The notes: generated by a model not told the origin, from the sequence alone. A stretch of 8,551 nt of DNA from Desulfocapsaceae bacterium (GCA_029934775.1 JAOZLO010000098.1:1-8551); one strand, 5' to 3'; counted from the stretch's first letter, positions 1 through 8,061 are shown. Numbers and translations are program-made.

Positions 1-1
1 T

Positions 2-607
2 GTTTTTGATCGTTTTGAAATTTATTTTAATGAGCTGAAGAGGTGGAGCAGGAAAGTTAATCTGATAGCCAAATCGAGTAGCGACGAGCACATTCTGGAA
101 AGTCATTTTATAGATTCTCTGACCATTTTACCACTTTTGAAAAAACCGGGAGCATATCTGCTCGATGTTGGAACGGGAGCAGGATTTCCCGGTCTGGTTT
201 GTAAGATAGCTTGCCCAGATTTGCAGCTTACCCTCGTTGAACCGCGGCAAAAGAAGGTTTCGTTTTTGCGTCATATTGTCCGTACTCTCGGCTTGACCGG
301 TGTAGTTATTTTAGATTGTCGAATAGACGATGAAGACAGACTTCCATCAACCACACCTTTTACTCATATTACCTCCAGAGCTGTTGCTGATATGAAAGTT
401 TTTATGGGAATGGTGGAAAGATTTGCAGAAGGAGGAGCGCGGGTTGTCTGCATGAAAGGACCAAAGTGGAAAGAAGAGGTCGCAGATATGGATGAGATTG
501 CAAATAAAGTCTATATTTGCGAGAAGATTATTGAGCAGTGTTTACCGTTTTCCGGTGCCCAGCGGGCACTTCTGGTGTATATTCCACGTAAAATAAGAAG
601 TCTCTAA
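2..607 (+). CDS. rsmG: 16S rRNA (guanine527-N7)-methyltransferase RsmG, 5' end outside the window
   Basis: RsmG (GidB) uses S-adenosylmethionine to methylate N7 of G527 in 16S rRNA. The open frame runs from base 2 to a TAA at 605-607, giving 201 visible codons. About 20-25 N-terminal residues are probably missing, since the family is near 210 residues. Visible hallmarks are the N-terminal helix reading ELKRWSRKVNLIA, then SHFIDSL, the SAM-binding glycine loop DVGTGAGFPGL at visible residues 55-65, the following VEPRQKKVSFLR segment, ITSRAVADM, and the C-terminal strand ALLVYIPRK. A TTG at 137 could be taken for a start, but the 45 codons before it read as genuine RsmG sequence, so it is internal. 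No terminator is obvious after the gene. Family assignment is very secure; only the start is unseen. Confidence 0.94.
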   Translation, partial: VFDRFEIYFNELKRWSRKVNLIAKSSSDEHILESHFIDSLTILPLLKKPGAYLLDVGTGAGFPGLVCKIACPDLQLTLVEPRQKKVSFLRHIVRTLGLTGVVILDCRIDDEDRLPSTTPFTHITSRAVADMKVFMGMVERFAEGGARVVCMKGPKWKEEVADMDEIANKVYICEKIIEQCLPFSGAQRALLVYIPRKIRSL

Positions 608-636
608 TTTCAACGTAGAGGAATTTCAATTTTTTA

Positions 637-743
637 GACAGGATGTTCAGGATAAAAACAGAAAAAAATCTTGTTAATCCTGTTAATCCTGTCAAATTAG
701 TTTCACCGCAGGTGGATAGTTCTCATAGAGAACGCAGAGATGA
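637..743. repeat. degenerate palindromic intergenic repeat between rsmG and leuB
   Basis: The 179-base spacer has no gene but holds repeat-like sequence. Bases 637-653 (GACAGGATGTTCAGGAT) and 677-693 (ATCCTGTTAATCCTGTC) form an inverted repeat matching at 14 of 17 positions, with the three mismatches in the centre. The right arm itself overlaps a 9-base tandem duplication, TGTTAATCC at 672-680 and 681-689. Bases 719-733 form a perfect hairpin, GTTCTC-ATA-GAGAAC. Bases 702-743 (TTTCACCGCAGG, then AACGCAGAGATGA) resemble the ACCGCAGAG/ACGCAGAG modules often found between genes in environmental bacteria, including Desulfobacterota. That resemblance is from memory, not from a search. No clear T-tract makes it a terminator. 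Confidence 0.5.
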
Positions 744-753
744 CTGGTTATAA

Positions 754-1860
<1,107 letters not shown>

Positions 1861-1924
1861 TTATTTCCTGGCGCATTTCGAGCTGCAGGTAGAAACCAGG
1901 TGGATTGTTTTCGGAGGTTTTTCC

Positions 1925-2842
1925 ATGGCGGAAAAAGACAACGTTGTTCTTGTGGCAAATGAGGCCTCGACTGAACTTGGATATAAGCTGGCGGAAAGGC
2001 TCTGGATACCTTTTACCGAAATGGTGCGGGAACGTTTTTCAGATGGTGAGTATTATCACGCTTTTCCTGAAAATGTTTCCGGTAAGGATCTTGTTATTCT
2101 TGGAGCAACGCATAATGATACATCTCATCAGGAATTGCTGGATCTGATATCCGGAGGACGATACTGGAATGCCGCTTCAATTAATGTGATCATTCCCTAT
2201 CTTGGGTATTCTACGATGGAAAGGGCTAAACCCGGATCTTTTGAGATGCCCAAAGGGGTCACCCGGACGCGACAGATATTTCGTGCAAGACCCAACTTTG
2301 TTGCTTTTCTGGATTTGCATTCAGAGGCTGTTCTTCACGCTCATGCCGGGGAGATTCGTGCCAAACATGTCTGGACAGACAGTCTTGTCGTTGACAAAAT
2401 AAAAAAGAGCGGCTTGCAGGATTATGTACTTGTCTCTCCCGATTATGGTTTTTCCAAGCGGGTGGCACGGTTAGCCAGTTTTCTTAACTGTCCCCATACA
2501 GCAGCTGATAAAGATAGGTACGATACTGATAAGACTATTATCAGTCAGGTTTCAAATGTGGTGAAGGGGAAAACTGCAATAATCTGTGATGATATGATAC
2601 GTACAGGTGGTTCAATTATCCAGACTGCGGAACGGTGCCTGGAGGCGGGAGCTGTAAATGTCATAGCCATGGCCACACATCTGGTAATGGCCGGGGATTC
2701 TCTGGAAAAATTCAGAAAGAGCCCTGTTTCGAGAATAATAGGGTCTGATACGTATCCTGGAAGTGAGAGTAACGATATTGTTGATGTCTATTCTGTGGCA
2801 CCCTTGTTGGCTGAAATAATTGAAGATTATCTGCATATTTAA
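1925..2842 (+). CDS. divergent ribose-phosphate pyrophosphokinase (PRPP synthetase) homologue
   Basis: This 305-residue protein has the two-domain PRPP synthetase layout and near-normal length. PRPP synthetase transfers pyrophosphate from ATP to ribose 5-phosphate. Seen in order: RFSDGEYYHAFPENVSGKD (38-54, the usual SDGE...ENVRGKD), IIPYLGY (89-95), FLDLHSEAV (128-136, conserved His132), LVSPDYGFSKRVA (169-181), a catalytic-loop-like DKDR (195-198) keeping Lys and Arg spaced as in the usual DKRR, and the PRPP loop CDDMIRTGGS (221-230). The ATP-loop RQDRK is replaced by STMERA (96-101), and the usual Asp of the PRPP loop is Arg226. From memory, the GTSERM, DxGxxKR and KxR pattern of plant phosphate-independent class II enzymes looks closer. 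Start: GGAGG at 1913-1917, seven bases before ATG. It could be a true PRPP synthetase or a relative with another substrate; I infer it is a second copy. Confidence 0.83.
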   Translation: MAEKDNVVLVANEASTELGYKLAERLWIPFTEMVRERFSDGEYYHAFPENVSGKDLVILGATHNDTSHQELLDLISGGRYWNAASINVIIPYLGYSTMERAKPGSFEMPKGVTRTRQIFRARPNFVAFLDLHSEAVLHAHAGEIRAKHVWTDSLVVDKIKKSGLQDYVLVSPDYGFSKRVARLASFLNCPHTAADKDRYDTDKTIISQVSNVVKGKTAIICDDMIRTGGSIIQTAERCLEAGAVNVIAMATHLVMAGDSLEKFRKSPVSRIIGSDTYPGSESNDIVDVYSVAPLLAEIIEDYLHI

Positions 2843-2975
2843 CACTATATTCATCGGCCGGGTCATTTCAGACGAGATATCGCAACCGGATAAAAAAATA
2901 TGGCAAGACTGAACAGATTCGACTGGTTATCCCGCAATACCAGATATTGTTTGTCAAAGAATAGAGCAACTACTC
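2843..2975 (+). other. upstream half of the prs-like/mlaA spacer, one short hairpin
   Basis: No convincing gene or terminator follows the prs-like gene here. A hairpin is visible at 2923-2943: CTGGT plus AT pairs with ATACCAG around a CCCGCA loop with one bulged T, seven pairs in all. A TTGTCA at 2951-2956 resembles a -35 box, but no good -10 hexamer sits at the right distance, so I do not call a promoter. Confidence 0.35.
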
Positions 2976-3124
2976 ATGGGGTAAGCATCTGAACTTCGCT
3001 AACCTCCATACTTGTAACTGTTTACAGGGTGCCGTAGATTTTTGCAGGCAGGCCGGCGCCGCGTATAAGTCATACGTAAGCCGGTGTGACCGCGGAAAGA
3101 TGCGGTGCCCTGTGAGCAGTTACA
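2976..3124 (+). ncRNA. candidate structured RNA or mRNA leader upstream of mlaA
   Basis: Two adjacent hairpins fill this stretch. The first pairs 2976-2986 with 2998-3009: ten pairs, one A/A mismatch and one bulged T, with an 11-base loop. The second is closed by a continuous 24-pair helix, 3013-3036 with 3101-3124. Nineteen pairs are Watson-Crick and five are G.U; there is no true mismatch. On the other strand those five would be A/C mismatches, so the functional strand is probably +. Inside lies a further arm: 3052-3057 with 3080-3085 (GCCGGC/GCCGGT) and 3062-3066 with 3072-3076 (CGTAT/ATACG, loop AAGTC). An alternative hairpin ACCGC/GCGGT (3089-3093 with 3102-3106) would compete with the long helix. 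The element ends 21 bases before the mlaA ATG, leaving its ribosome binding site free. I do not recognise a known riboswitch or RNA family; a palindromic repeat element is the main alternative. Confidence 0.5.
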
Positions 3125-3145
3125 GAATAGGCTGATAAGGTATCG

Positions 3146-3904
3146 ATGAACATTATTAGATTTTTTGTACTCGTAATTGTTATTTTTGCCGGGTCTGGTT
3201 TTTCGTTTGCAGGTGATAAATCAACAGAAGTAGTTGTTCCCGATTTTCTGACGGATGATTTCTTAGATGATGATTTTGAAAGTGATGATGAATTCGTAAT
3301 CAGTGATCCCCTGGAACCCATGAATCGGTTCTTTTTCGAGTTTAATGATGTTCTCTATGAATGGGCGATAAAACCAGTTACTGATGGCTATATCTGGGTT
3401 TTACCAAGAGAATTGCGAATATCCTTTGGCAATTTTTTCTATAACCTCGCTATGCCCATTCGTTTTTTGAACTTGCTGCTTCAGGGAGATTTATATGGTG
3501 CGGGCACGGTGTTAAGCCGTTTTACTATCAACTCCACTTTGGGGGTTTATGGGCTTGCTGATGTAGCTGCGGCTGAATTTCATATACTGCCAAGACATGC
3601 TGATTTCGGGCAGACTCTTGGTAAATGGGGAGTAAACGAGGGAATTTATTTTTGCTGGCCCGTTTTTGGTCCTTCGAGTTTGAGGGATTCGATTGGACTG
3701 GCAGTGGATTTTTACACTCACCCTGTACCCTATTTTCATGAGAGTACAGTTCTCGATTTTGCATATTATGTTTCATACAGGGTTAATACTCTCTCTCTCA
3801 ATCCTGATCTCTATGAGGATTTGAAACTCTTTTCTCTTGACCCCTACATTGCTTCACGGCATGCTTTTATTGAGTACCGAAAGGCGGTTATTGAACGGGA
3901 GTAA
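3146..3904 (+). CDS. mlaA: MlaA/VacJ family outer-membrane phospholipid-trafficking protein
   Basis: MlaA sits in the outer membrane and removes misplaced phospholipids from the outer leaflet, handing them to MlaC for return to the inner membrane. The 252-residue protein shows the family core: DPLEPMNRFFFEFND (54-68), NFFYNLAMPIRFLNLLLQGD, RFTINSTLGVYGLADVA, DFGQTLGKWGVNEGIYFCWPVFGPSSLRDSIG and the C-terminal SLDPYIASRHAFIEYR. Residues 1-22 form a signal peptide with a type I site after SFA (20-22). There is no lipobox cysteine, whereas the E. coli protein is a lipoprotein. A strongly acidic linker (residues 33-49, ten Asp/Glu of 17) separates signal and core. ATAAGG at 3135-3140 is the ribosome binding site. 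No mlaC, D, E or F is nearby. The ferritin-like gene follows after 32 bases and is probably co-transcribed. Confidence 0.92.
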   Translation: MNIIRFFVLVIVIFAGSGFSFAGDKSTEVVVPDFLTDDFLDDDFESDDEFVISDPLEPMNRFFFEFNDVLYEWAIKPVTDGYIWVLPRELRISFGNFFYNLAMPIRFLNLLLQGDLYGAGTVLSRFTINSTLGVYGLADVAAAEFHILPRHADFGQTLGKWGVNEGIYFCWPVFGPSSLRDSIGLAVDFYTHPVPYFHESTVLDFAYYVSYRVNTLSLNPDLYEDLKLFSLDPYIASRHAFIEYRKAVIERE

Positions 3905-3936
3905 GGTGCCCATTTTTTAATCATTGAGGAGAACTT

Positions 3937-4446
3937 ATGGATTCTACAGAAATTTTTATTGAAGCCCTCCAGTATGAGGAGAAAATCAGAGATCTCTATC
4001 TTTCCGGTGTGGATATCGTAGATGATAAAAGAGGGAAAGCGCTGTTTCAGAGTCTTGCAGACGACGAGCAGTCACATATTGATTTTCTTAACTATAGTCT
4101 CGACATTTTAAAGAGGTATGGCACAATCGAGGTTGACAAGCTTACGACGCCAATACCGACACAGGAAAAAATTTTATCCAGTATCGAAACAATGAAAGCC
4201 AAAATTCCTGAAAGGATGCTTGGTGATGTCAAAAGAGTTTTGACTAGTGCACTTCAATTGGAACTGGAGACCAGTGCATATTATCTAGACGCCAGTAAAA
4301 AAACAGAAGGGACAATCAAAACAATACTTGAAAAATTTGTTGAGATTGAAAATCGTCACGTGGAAGTTGTACAGATTGAACTCGATTGTGCCTCGAAAAG
4401 TGGGCACTGGTTCAATTTCATGGAGATCAGCATGGAACTTGAGTAA
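3937..4446 (+). CDS. ferritin-like diiron protein, rubrerythrin family without rubredoxin domain
   Basis: This 169-residue protein is a two-repeat four-helix bundle of the rubrerythrin/ferritin-like type (COG1633-like). The diiron ligands can be read off: E14 with Y21 seven residues on (EEKIRDLY), E44-x-x-H47 (DDEQSHIDFL), E109 with Y116 (ELETSAYY), and E138-x-x-H141 (EIENRHVEVV). The protein has a single cysteine, C151, and so no CxxC rubredoxin iron site; any electron donor must be separate. The tail GHWFNFMEISMELE is aromatic and acidic. Relatives handle peroxide or iron in anaerobes, but the substrate here cannot be told. The start is supported by TGAGGAG at 3925-3931. Located 32 bases after mlaA with no terminator between, it is likely in the same transcript. 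Its stop is 18 bases from the convergent end of lolD. Confidence 0.85.
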   Translation: MDSTEIFIEALQYEEKIRDLYLSGVDIVDDKRGKALFQSLADDEQSHIDFLNYSLDILKRYGTIEVDKLTTPIPTQEKILSSIETMKAKIPERMLGDVKRVLTSALQLELETSAYYLDASKKTEGTIKTILEKFVEIENRHVEVVQIELDCASKSGHWFNFMEISMELE

Positions 4447-4464
4447 AAAGGGTGCCATATTTGT

Positions 4465-5139
4465 TTATTCTCTCTGTAGAATACCGTCGTCCAGGGTGAA
4501 ACAGTGATCAAGTCTGGCAGCAAGACTGATGTTGTGAGTCACTATTATGGTTGCCAGGTCATGCTCACGACAGTAAGTATGGAGAAGATCAAAAACCAGG
4601 TTTCCTGCCCGGGAATCCAGATTGCCTGTCGGTTCATCTGCCAGGAGCAGATTGGGACTCATGATCAATGCTCTGGCCAGAGCCGTTCGTTGCTGTTCGC
4701 CTCCAGATAATTCAGAAACTTTATGCTGCAGCCGATGGTCGAGTTCCATCTGTTCAAGAAGTTTTCCAGCAGGACGACTCATTTCTTTTCGCTTGCGTCC
4801 TGCAATGAGCGCAGGCATCATCACATTCTCAAGTGTAGTGAAGTCTGGCAGAAGGTGGTGGAATTGGAAGATAAAGCCAAGATTCTTGTTACGGAATAGA
4901 GAAATTTCTCGTGGTGATTTTTTGCTGAGAGGCTCTCCCTCATAATAAATTTCTCCTTTCGTGGGGGCAGCCAGGGTACCCAGAATCTGCAGGAGGGTTG
5001 TTTTTCCGGAACCGGAGGCACCAATGACAGCTGTCATTTCTCCCGCTTCGATGGTTATTGAGAGATCTTTCAATACAGTGATTATAGTAGAGCCGGTATC
5101 AAAGGTTTTTGTAATATTATCAGCACTGAACATGGCCAT
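4465..5139 (-). CDS. lolD: lipoprotein-releasing system ATP-binding protein LolD
   Basis: LolD is the ATPase that powers extraction of outer-membrane lipoproteins from the inner membrane by the LolCDE complex. At 224 residues it is the normal length. Visible are Walker A GASGSGKT (40-47), the Q-loop with the LolD-like stretch FQFHHLLPDFTTLENV (Q92), the signature LSGGEQQR (144-151), Walker B LLLADEP with E169, the D-loop NLDS, and the switch histidine H202 (VTHN). Its ATG shares one base with the lolC stop (TAATG), so translation is probably coupled. An AGAGGTG lies eight bases before this ATG and 14 before a second in-frame ATG at codon 3, favouring the first. It is the last gene of the lysS-lolC-lolD operon. 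MacB-type ATPases are similar, but the lolC partner settles the call. Confidence 0.94.
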   Translation of the reverse strand: MAMFSADNITKTFDTGSTIITVLKDLSITIEAGEMTAVIGASGSGKTTLLQILGTLAAPTKGEIYYEGEPLSKKSPREISLFRNKNLGFIFQFHHLLPDFTTLENVMMPALIAGRKRKEMSRPAGKLLEQMELDHRLQHKVSELSGGEQQRTALARALIMSPNLLLADEPTGNLDSRAGNLVFDLLHTYCREHDLATIIVTHNISLAARLDHCFTLDDGILQRE

Positions 5140-6365
5140 TATGAGAGCACCTCTGCGGGGTGGACCGTGGAGGCCTTCCAGGAAGGATAAAGGGTTGCCA
5201 GAAGTGTAATTACAATGGAACTGACGGCGACTATAGTTACATCCGCAGGCAGGACTTTTATCGGCAAGGTAGTCATCGGGTAGACGTTTGAAGGCAGCTC
5301 TATAAACTGATAGCGAGAGAGTAGTTCACAAAGACCCAGGCCTCCCCCAACTCCAAGTATTGTTCCAGTCAGACCAATTACCAGACCCTGGATAAAGAAG
5401 ATCTTCATAATCGAAGTTGAAGCAGCTCCCATGGATTTAAGAATGGCAATATCTTTACTTTTTTCCATCACCACCATTACCAGGGCACTGATGATATTGA
5501 GTGCGGCCACCAGGATAATAAGGGCCATACAGATAAACATACCAATTTTTTCAAGTTTGAAGGCGGCAAAAAGATTTCGATTCATCATCATCCAGTCTTT
5601 AGCGATAAAGCCTATGCCTATCTTTTTAACAATACGCTCACCAACCTGATCGGCCCTGTTTAACTCCTTATTTTTGACAGTTACTTCTATGCCGTGGACT
5701 ACGTCACCAATACCAAGGAAATGCTGTACGTTTGAGATGGACATATAGGCAAGGGAAGAGTCATATTCAAACATCCCGGTCTCAAAAATACCCGATACCG
5801 TGCAGGTTTTGATTTTTGGTATGACTCCCATGGGCGTTAACGGGCCGGATGGCGAGATAAGACGAACTTTGTCACCAACACTTACCCGAAGATCGCCGGC
5901 CAGGTGTTTGCCAAGAATAATATTGGGCACACGCGGATTATCGTTACTGGTAAGGTCATGGATAGATCCCTCCAGCATCTGACGGGAAAGACCAACAACA
6001 TTCTCAGCTGTTGCCGGATCCATTCCTCTCAGTACTACGCCATTGCCACCGCTGGCACTACTGAGTAAAGTCTGGGCATAGAGATAGGGGCTTGCACCGG
6101 TTACGTCTTTCACTGTCAGGATACGGTCCCGAACCAGATCGTAATTGTTGATTTTGCCGCCCATCTGCTGGACAATAATGTGTGAATTGACTCCGAGAAT
6201 CTGATCCCGCAACCCATTGGTAAATCCTGAGTAGACAGCAAGTACAACGATAAGGGCGATAACTCCCACCGTTATGCCTGCAACAGAAATAAGCGATATC
6301 AGTGAGATAAACCCCTGTTTATGTTTTGCCCGTAAGTACCTGAGGCCGACAAACCATTCGAACAT
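5139..6365 (-). CDS. lolC: lipoprotein-releasing ABC transporter permease, LolC/LolE family
   Basis: This 408-residue inner-membrane permease partners LolD in releasing lipoproteins to the carrier LolA. The layout is typical: a short cytoplasmic start (FEWFVGLRYLRAKHKQGFISLISLIS), TM1 about 21-46, a large periplasmic domain about 47-272, TM2 about 275-300, a cytoplasmic coupling segment KDIAILKSMGA (304-314), TM3 about 321-345, TM4 about 375-393, and the usual ending YPSWKASTVHPAEVL. Only one permease gene is present here, so it may act as a homodimer (LolF-like) or pair with a LolE encoded elsewhere. The start ATG lies seven bases after AAGG (6373-6376), with a stronger AAGGAG further out. 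It begins 46 bases after lysS and no terminator is seen in that gap. Confidence 0.93.
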   Translation of the reverse strand: MFEWFVGLRYLRAKHKQGFISLISLISVAGITVGVIALIVVLAVYSGFTNGLRDQILGVNSHIIVQQMGGKINNYDLVRDRILTVKDVTGASPYLYAQTLLSSASGGNGVVLRGMDPATAENVVGLSRQMLEGSIHDLTSNDNPRVPNIILGKHLAGDLRVSVGDKVRLISPSGPLTPMGVIPKIKTCTVSGIFETGMFEYDSSLAYMSISNVQHFLGIGDVVHGIEVTVKNKELNRADQVGERIVKKIGIGFIAKDWMMMNRNLFAAFKLEKIGMFICMALIILVAALNIISALVMVVMEKSKDIAILKSMGAASTSIMKIFFIQGLVIGLTGTILGVGGGLGLCELLSRYQFIELPSNVYPMTTLPIKVLPADVTIVAVSSIVITLLATLYPSWKASTVHPAEVLS

Positions 6366-6411
6366 AGCAGTACCTTACTCCTTGAACTGAATCCCATTTT
6401 CCGGGGCTCTT

Positions 6412-7893
6412 CTAGTTTTCCGGTTTTAAATGGGGGAAGAGGATGACATCCCGGATCGACGGGGCATCGGTGAGCAGCATAACAAGTCTGTCGATGCCAA
6501 TACCTTCGCCGGCAGCCGATGGCATACCATATTCAAGTGCTCTGATATAGTCACTATCAAGTTCAGGGTGTATCTCCTCATCATCGCCCCGATCTGCTAT
6601 CTGTTTTTCAAATCTCTGCAACTGATCTCTCGGGTCATTGAGTTCACTGAAAGCATTGGCCAGTTCCCTGCCGGTTATAAAAAGTTCGAACCGGTCGGTC
6701 ACTGTCGGGTCCTCATCATTTCTTCTGGCAAGTGGTGAAACTTCGGTTGGATAAGAAGTTATGAATGTGGGGTCAATAAGCTTCTCTTCGACCAATAATT
6801 CAAAGAGCTCGGTTTTAGCTTTGCCGGATCCTGCCAGTTTATCAAGTTGAATACCTTTCTCCTTCGCCAGGGCCATGACCTTTTGATCATCATGGAGAAT
6901 GGCTTCGTCGATCCCGGCAACTTCAATCAGGGCTTGATCCATGCTGAGTCGTTTCCAGGGGGGGGACAGATTGACTTCGGTTCCCTGATAACTGATGTTC
7001 ATGGTGCCGTTGACCTTTTGACAGATTGAGGAAATCATCTCTTCAGTGAGATCGATAAGGTCTTCATAGGTCGCATAGGCCTGATAGAACTCGAGCATGG
7101 TAAATTCAGGGTTGTGGCGGGTAGAGAGTCCTTCATTTCTGAAGTTCCGGTTAATCTCAAACACTCTTTCAAAACCACCGACTAAAAGTCGCTTAAGATA
7201 CAACTCCGGAGCGATACGAAGATAGAGTTCCATATCAAGAGCGTTGTGATGGGTTTTGAAAGGTTTAGCAGTCGCGCCACCTGGAACAGGCTGCATCATG
7301 GGAGTCTCAACTTCCATGAAATCTTTGGAACTGAGATATTCTCTTATCAGTTTTATGATCTCTACTCGTTTTTTGAAAGTCTCACGGCTTTCCGGGGTGA
7401 CAATGAGATCGACATAGCGCTGACGATACCTGGTTTCAACATCTGTCAGCCCATGCCATTTTTCTGGCAGCGGTCTGAGCGATTTAGAGATTAGAGTTGT
7501 TTCAGTGGCAGCAATTGAAAGTTCGCCAACCTTGGTTTTGAAAAGTGTGCCGATAATACCTACAATATCACCTATGTCCCATTTCTTGAACGCTTCAAAA
7601 GCTTGGTCTCCGAGTTTATCTTTTTTCAGATAAATCTGTATATGACCAGTTTGGTCGCTCAACTGGCAGAAAGCGGCTTTGCCAAATTTTCTCATGGCCA
7701 TAATACGTCCGGCAACCGAATAGGAGTTTGTCCTGGGTTCTGTCTCCTGTGCTTCCAGAAATTCACCTTTGGGTAGAAGTTCCTGGACAGTATTGGCAGG
7801 CTTAAAATTATTGCTGTAGAGATTTGTGCCTGCCGCTTCGAGGCTTTCCGCTTTTTCTCGACGTTGTTTAAGGGTCTGGTTATCTTGACTCAT
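6412..7893 (-). CDS. lysS: lysyl-tRNA synthetase, class II
   Basis: LysS charges tRNA-Lys with lysine using ATP. The 493-residue protein has a complete class II layout: N-terminal helix, OB-fold anticodon-binding domain (about 59-135, AGRIMAMRKFGKAAFCQL), motif 1 ending in EVETPMMQP (194-202), motif 2 INRNFRNEGLSTRHNPEFTMLEFYQAY (247-273, R252 and E254), the TSYPTEVSPLAR stretch (379-390), GRELANAFSELNDP (408-421), and motif 3 GEGIGIDRL (462-470, R469). Nothing is truncated. It is the first gene of an operon with lolC and lolD, a pairing common in Desulfobacterota. The ribosome binding site is weak (ACGAG about ten bases out). An intrinsic terminator stands 45 bases upstream on the same strand, hinting at attenuation or at an upstream small transcript. 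Confidence 0.97.
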   Translation of the reverse strand: MSQDNQTLKQRREKAESLEAAGTNLYSNNFKPANTVQELLPKGEFLEAQETEPRTNSYSVAGRIMAMRKFGKAAFCQLSDQTGHIQIYLKKDKLGDQAFEAFKKWDIGDIVGIIGTLFKTKVGELSIAATETTLISKSLRPLPEKWHGLTDVETRYRQRYVDLIVTPESRETFKKRVEIIKLIREYLSSKDFMEVETPMMQPVPGGATAKPFKTHHNALDMELYLRIAPELYLKRLLVGGFERVFEINRNFRNEGLSTRHNPEFTMLEFYQAYATYEDLIDLTEEMISSICQKVNGTMNISYQGTEVNLSPPWKRLSMDQALIEVAGIDEAILHDDQKVMALAKEKGIQLDKLAGSGKAKTELFELLVEEKLIDPTFITSYPTEVSPLARRNDEDPTVTDRFELFITGRELANAFSELNDPRDQLQRFEKQIADRGDDEEIHPELDSDYIRALEYGMPSAAGEGIGIDRLVMLLTDAPSIRDVILFPHLKPEN

Positions 7894-7938
7894 TATAAAT
7901 ACTCGTTGAAAGTTAGTAAAAGACTGTCAGATTCGGCT

Positions 7939-7966
7939 AAAAAAAAAGCGGCAGAAATCTGCCGCT
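7939..7966 (-). terminator. intrinsic terminator upstream of lysS, pointing toward it
   Basis: On the - strand an eight-pair GC-rich stem (AGCGGCAG/CTGCCGCT, 7959-7966 with 7947-7954, four-base loop) runs straight into eight T residues (7946 to 7939). This is a textbook Rho-independent terminator for leftward transcription. It lies 45 bases before the lysS start, and no gene is visible upstream on that strand. It could be an attenuator in the lysS leader or the end of an unannotated small RNA. Confidence 0.85.
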
Positions 7967-7992
7967 CATCAGTCACTGCATATCGTATACAA

Positions 7993-8021
7993 GAATTACA
8001 GAGAAATATCCTTTCTGTCAA
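7993..8021 (-). promoter_or_regulatory. possible leftward promoter before the lysS-side terminator
   Basis: A perfect TTGACA (8021 to 8016, - strand) is followed after 17 bases by TAATTC (7998 to 7993), a poor match to TATAAT, with TG directly in front. If used, transcription would begin near 7986, about 20 bases before the terminator hairpin. The -35 box is good but the -10 is weak, so this is tentative. Confidence 0.3.
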
Positions 8022-8061
8022 TTATTTTCAGGATTTGATCGTACTAATCTTCCCCAATTAT

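Noticed and set aside
137..607. TTG at 137 as the start of rsmG
   Set aside because: The 45 upstream codons in the same frame contain RsmG-like sequence (ELKRWSRKVNLIA, SHFIDSL), so the gene is truncated by the window edge and the TTG is internal.
2976..3124. Group II intron domain V, c-di-GMP (GEMM) riboswitch, 6S RNA or retron RNA
   Set aside because: None of their conserved sequence blocks is present, the long helix has no central bubble, and there is no reverse transcriptase nearby.
4447..4464. Shared bidirectional terminator between the convergent ferritin-like gene and lolD
   Set aside because: The gap is only 18 bases and the best hairpin nearby (ATTCT/AGAAT) is five AT-rich pairs without a T-tract.
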